64,000 bases of DNA from Draconibacterium sp. (lineage in GTDB: Bacteria; Bacteroidota; Bacteroidia; Bacteroidales; Prolixibacteraceae): assembly GCA_016705335.1 (NCBI GenBank), contig JADIYN010000025.1, positions 7,647 to 71,646 of the forward strand, read 5' to 3'. Below are positions 62,228-64,000 of this stretch, one piece after another. Each line of letters opens with the position of its first letter. The stretch's first letter is position 1. The notes below the pieces were generated by a model, which was not told the DNA's origin, ran no database searches, and was given only the letters and a program-made list of their open reading frames with translations. Made by a program: the position numbers and the translations under genes.

Positions 62228-63236
62228 ATGCAGAAAAAATACTTTCACTGGATTTTATTTTTGGCCGGACTTATTGTGTTGCTTATAGTTTCAATCATAA
62301 TTTCACTTTCATCGGGCGAAGTAAAAATTTCATGGTCGCAACTTCCCGAAATTCTTGCAAATAAAGATAGTCTGGAATATACTGTACTGTCAAAAATTAG
62401 GGTTCCTCGTTTGATTTTAGCTATTTCTGTTGGTGGTGCACTAAGTTTGTCGGGCGCAATTTTGCAGGGCATTTACCGCAATCCGCTGGTTGAGCCTTAC
62501 ACTTTAGGTATTTCAGGCGGTGCAGCGTTGGGAATTTCAATTGCAGTGGTTTTGGATTTTACACAGCCAGTTTTGTTGTGTTGCCCATCTTTGGTTTTGC
62601 CGGTGCAATTATCACCCTTTTTTTGTCTATTTTTTGAGTGTCCGCAAAGAAGGGCTGAGCATCAACAGTATGTTGCTGCAGGTGTAATGGTAAGTTTTGT
62701 TGCTTCGTCGGGAATGATGTTTTTGATGTCGATTACCTCAACCGATAATATCAAAGCATCATTTTCTGGGTTATGGGTTTAGCTTGACGAATCAAAATAT
62801 AATGCTCATTAAAGTTGCATTCTATTCCAGCAATTTCAGGATTGGTTTTAACTTACTTTTTGCACAGCCACTTAACGCGCTTCGTTTGGGCGAAGTAAAA
62901 GCCAAACATTTGGGAATCAACACAAATGTTACAGTAAAATTGCTGTTTTTTGTGGCCTCTCTGTTAACAGGTGTCGCCGTTGCCGTTGCCGGTGTTATCG
63001 GTTTTGTTGGCCTTGTAATTCCGCATTTAATTCGCCTGATTATCGGGAACGATTACCGCATTATTATTGGCAGTTCATTTTTAGGAGGTGCAATTTTCCT
63101 TATTCTTTCCGATACAGTTGCCCGTACTATTATTTCGCCCAACGAATTGCCGATTGGCGTTATTACCGGGTTTGTTGGCGGGCTTGTTTTTATTGTGGTT
63201 TTAAGCCGTTCAAAATCGAATTTCAAATTGAACTAA
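62228..63236 (+). CDS. btuC: Cobalamin ABC transporter permease BtuC, frameshifted
   Basis: The FecCD/BtuC-type permease of the inner membrane, about 336 residues after repair, with about ten membrane segments. Signatures are LRVPRLILAISVGGALSLSG-like (KIRVPRLILAISVGG), AILQGIYRNPLVEPYTLGIS, AGVMVSFVASSGMMFL, the L-loop GVIGFVGLVIPHLIRLIIG, and the end PIGVITGFVGGLVFIV. Breaks lie near 62565-62625, and near 62765-62845, where FWVMGSLDES-like sequence is lost. I set the start at ATG 62228 (MQKKYFHW). Confidence 0.9.
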
Positions 63237-63237
63237 G

Positions 63238-64000
63238 ATGAACCAGTTTTTCAAAATAGAAGATTTCTCCTGTGGATATCCCGGCAGATTTGTTTTAGAC
63301 AATATCAGTTTTGAAATTGAAAAAGGTCAGTTTGTGGGAATTATTGGTCCGAATGGCTCAGGTAAAACCACGCTTTTTAAAGGAATTTCGGGTGAACTTC
63401 CAACCATGTCGGGCAACTCAAGTTAAACGGCCAACTTATTCAGAAATTGAGTTTGCGTGAAAAGCCCAAAATATTGCGGTTGTTACGCAGAATATCGAGG
63501 TTGGGAATATGACAGTTGAAGAGTATGTTTTAATGGGACGGATGCCCTATCGCAAATCATTTCAGTTTTTTGAAACTGCCGGTGATTTTGCCATTGCCGA
63601 AAAATACATTCAGTTAACAGGGATTTCTGAGTTGCGTGATAAAAATATGAATGCTCTTAGCGGCGGCGAACAGCAACTTGCCGGAATTGCCCGTGCTCTG
63701 ACACAGGAACCGCAATTACTGCTGCTCGACGAACCCACTTCCACACCTTGACACATAACGCACCAGGTACAAATCCTGAATTTAATCCGCCGCCTCAGTG
63801 AAAATCTTGGACTAACCGTATTAATGATTATCCATGATTTAAATCTAGCCGGAGAATATTGCGATTCGCTGATTATGATGCAGAAAGGCGCTGTCCGCAA
63901 AAATTACGCCCACGAGTTTTGGATTACGAAGATATTGAAGCAGTTTATGACACGGTTGTAATTACACGCACAAATCTGTTTCGGGCAAACCTGTAGTTTT
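63238..64000 (+). CDS. btuD: Cobalamin ABC transporter ATPase BtuD (3' end cut by window), frameshifted
   Basis: The nucleotide-binding subunit of the importer. Walker A GPNGSGKTT (residues about 38-46), a Q-loop VVTQNIEV, signature LSGGEQQLAGIARAL, Walker B LLLLDEPTS, D-loop HLDI, H-loop MIIHDLNLA. Breaks lie near 63415, where NSS is followed by a stop, near 63465, near 63748, and near 63900; the reading runs to the window end with VVITRTN. Two bases after the btuC stop, so the three genes are one operon under the riboswitch. Confidence 0.9.

Overview
The window comes from a low-GC Bacteroidota chromosome, most like a Bacteroidales/Marinilabiliales-type marine or anaerobic genome. The evidence is a TonB-dependent receptor with a carboxypeptidase-like leader domain, type IX secretion tails and PorP/SprF, GTP-dependent PEP carboxykinase, an FtsK-LolA pair, and repeated promoter -7 elements of the Bacteroidota type TAnnTTTG. 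I see no rRNA, tRNA, CRISPR array, transposase or prophage.

Layout. 1-2.5 kb (minus): a molybdenum cofactor operon, TSUP permease-mobB-moeA, behind a candidate Moco riboswitch. 2.6-7.0 kb (minus): histidine kinase, NarL-type regulator and a TonB receptor. 7.3-10.1 kb (plus): arsenic operon arsR-arsC-arsM-acr3 with a palindromic operator wrapped round its promoter. 10.2-12.8 kb: DUF1573 protein, then carbamate kinase and ornithine carbamoyltransferase (minus). 13.1-16.2 kb: ftsK and a LolA-like gene. 16.3-19.9 kb (minus): two tandem ClC channels with CBS domains. 20-24 kb: an internally deleted epimerase, a glycoside-hydrolase-like lipoprotein and pckG. 24.3-28.5 kb: xerD, aroQ, pyk, glycosylasparaginase. 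28.5-35.8 kb: a giant six-module leucine-rich-repeat T9SS cargo, an RRM protein, a cytidylate-kinase-like protein and a Gfo/Idh oxidoreductase. 35.8-39.4 kb: a gliding-motility C-terminal-domain protein with its PorP/SprF partner. 39.5-46.6 kb: PepSY membrane protein, beta-barrel, nrfH-nrfA nitrite reduction to ammonia, a porin and an ACT-domain protein. 46.8-55.9 kb (minus): three adjacent genes for very large proteins of unknown function. 56-60.6 kb: small membrane proteins, rsgA, a flavin-binding protein, an HSL-type esterase and a decayed MORN-repeat gene. 61-64 kb (plus): a cobalamin riboswitch controlling btuF-btuC-btuD, cut by the window edge.

About half of the long genes are broken by single-base indels, mostly in runs of A, T, C or G, including essential genes (ftsK has three, pyk and rsgA also). 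Genes free of such breaks lie beside them. This pattern fits uncorrected long-read sequence far better than decay, so I annotate each broken gene as one CDS over its full span and give the frame break. Two other lesions (epimerase, and the flavin protein/esterase junction) look like real or assembly-made deletions and are not explained by homopolymer errors.

The best candidate for an undescribed system is the three-gene cluster at 46850-55921: about 1266, 463 and 1287 residues, tightly packed, without signal peptides, membrane segments or any domain I can name.
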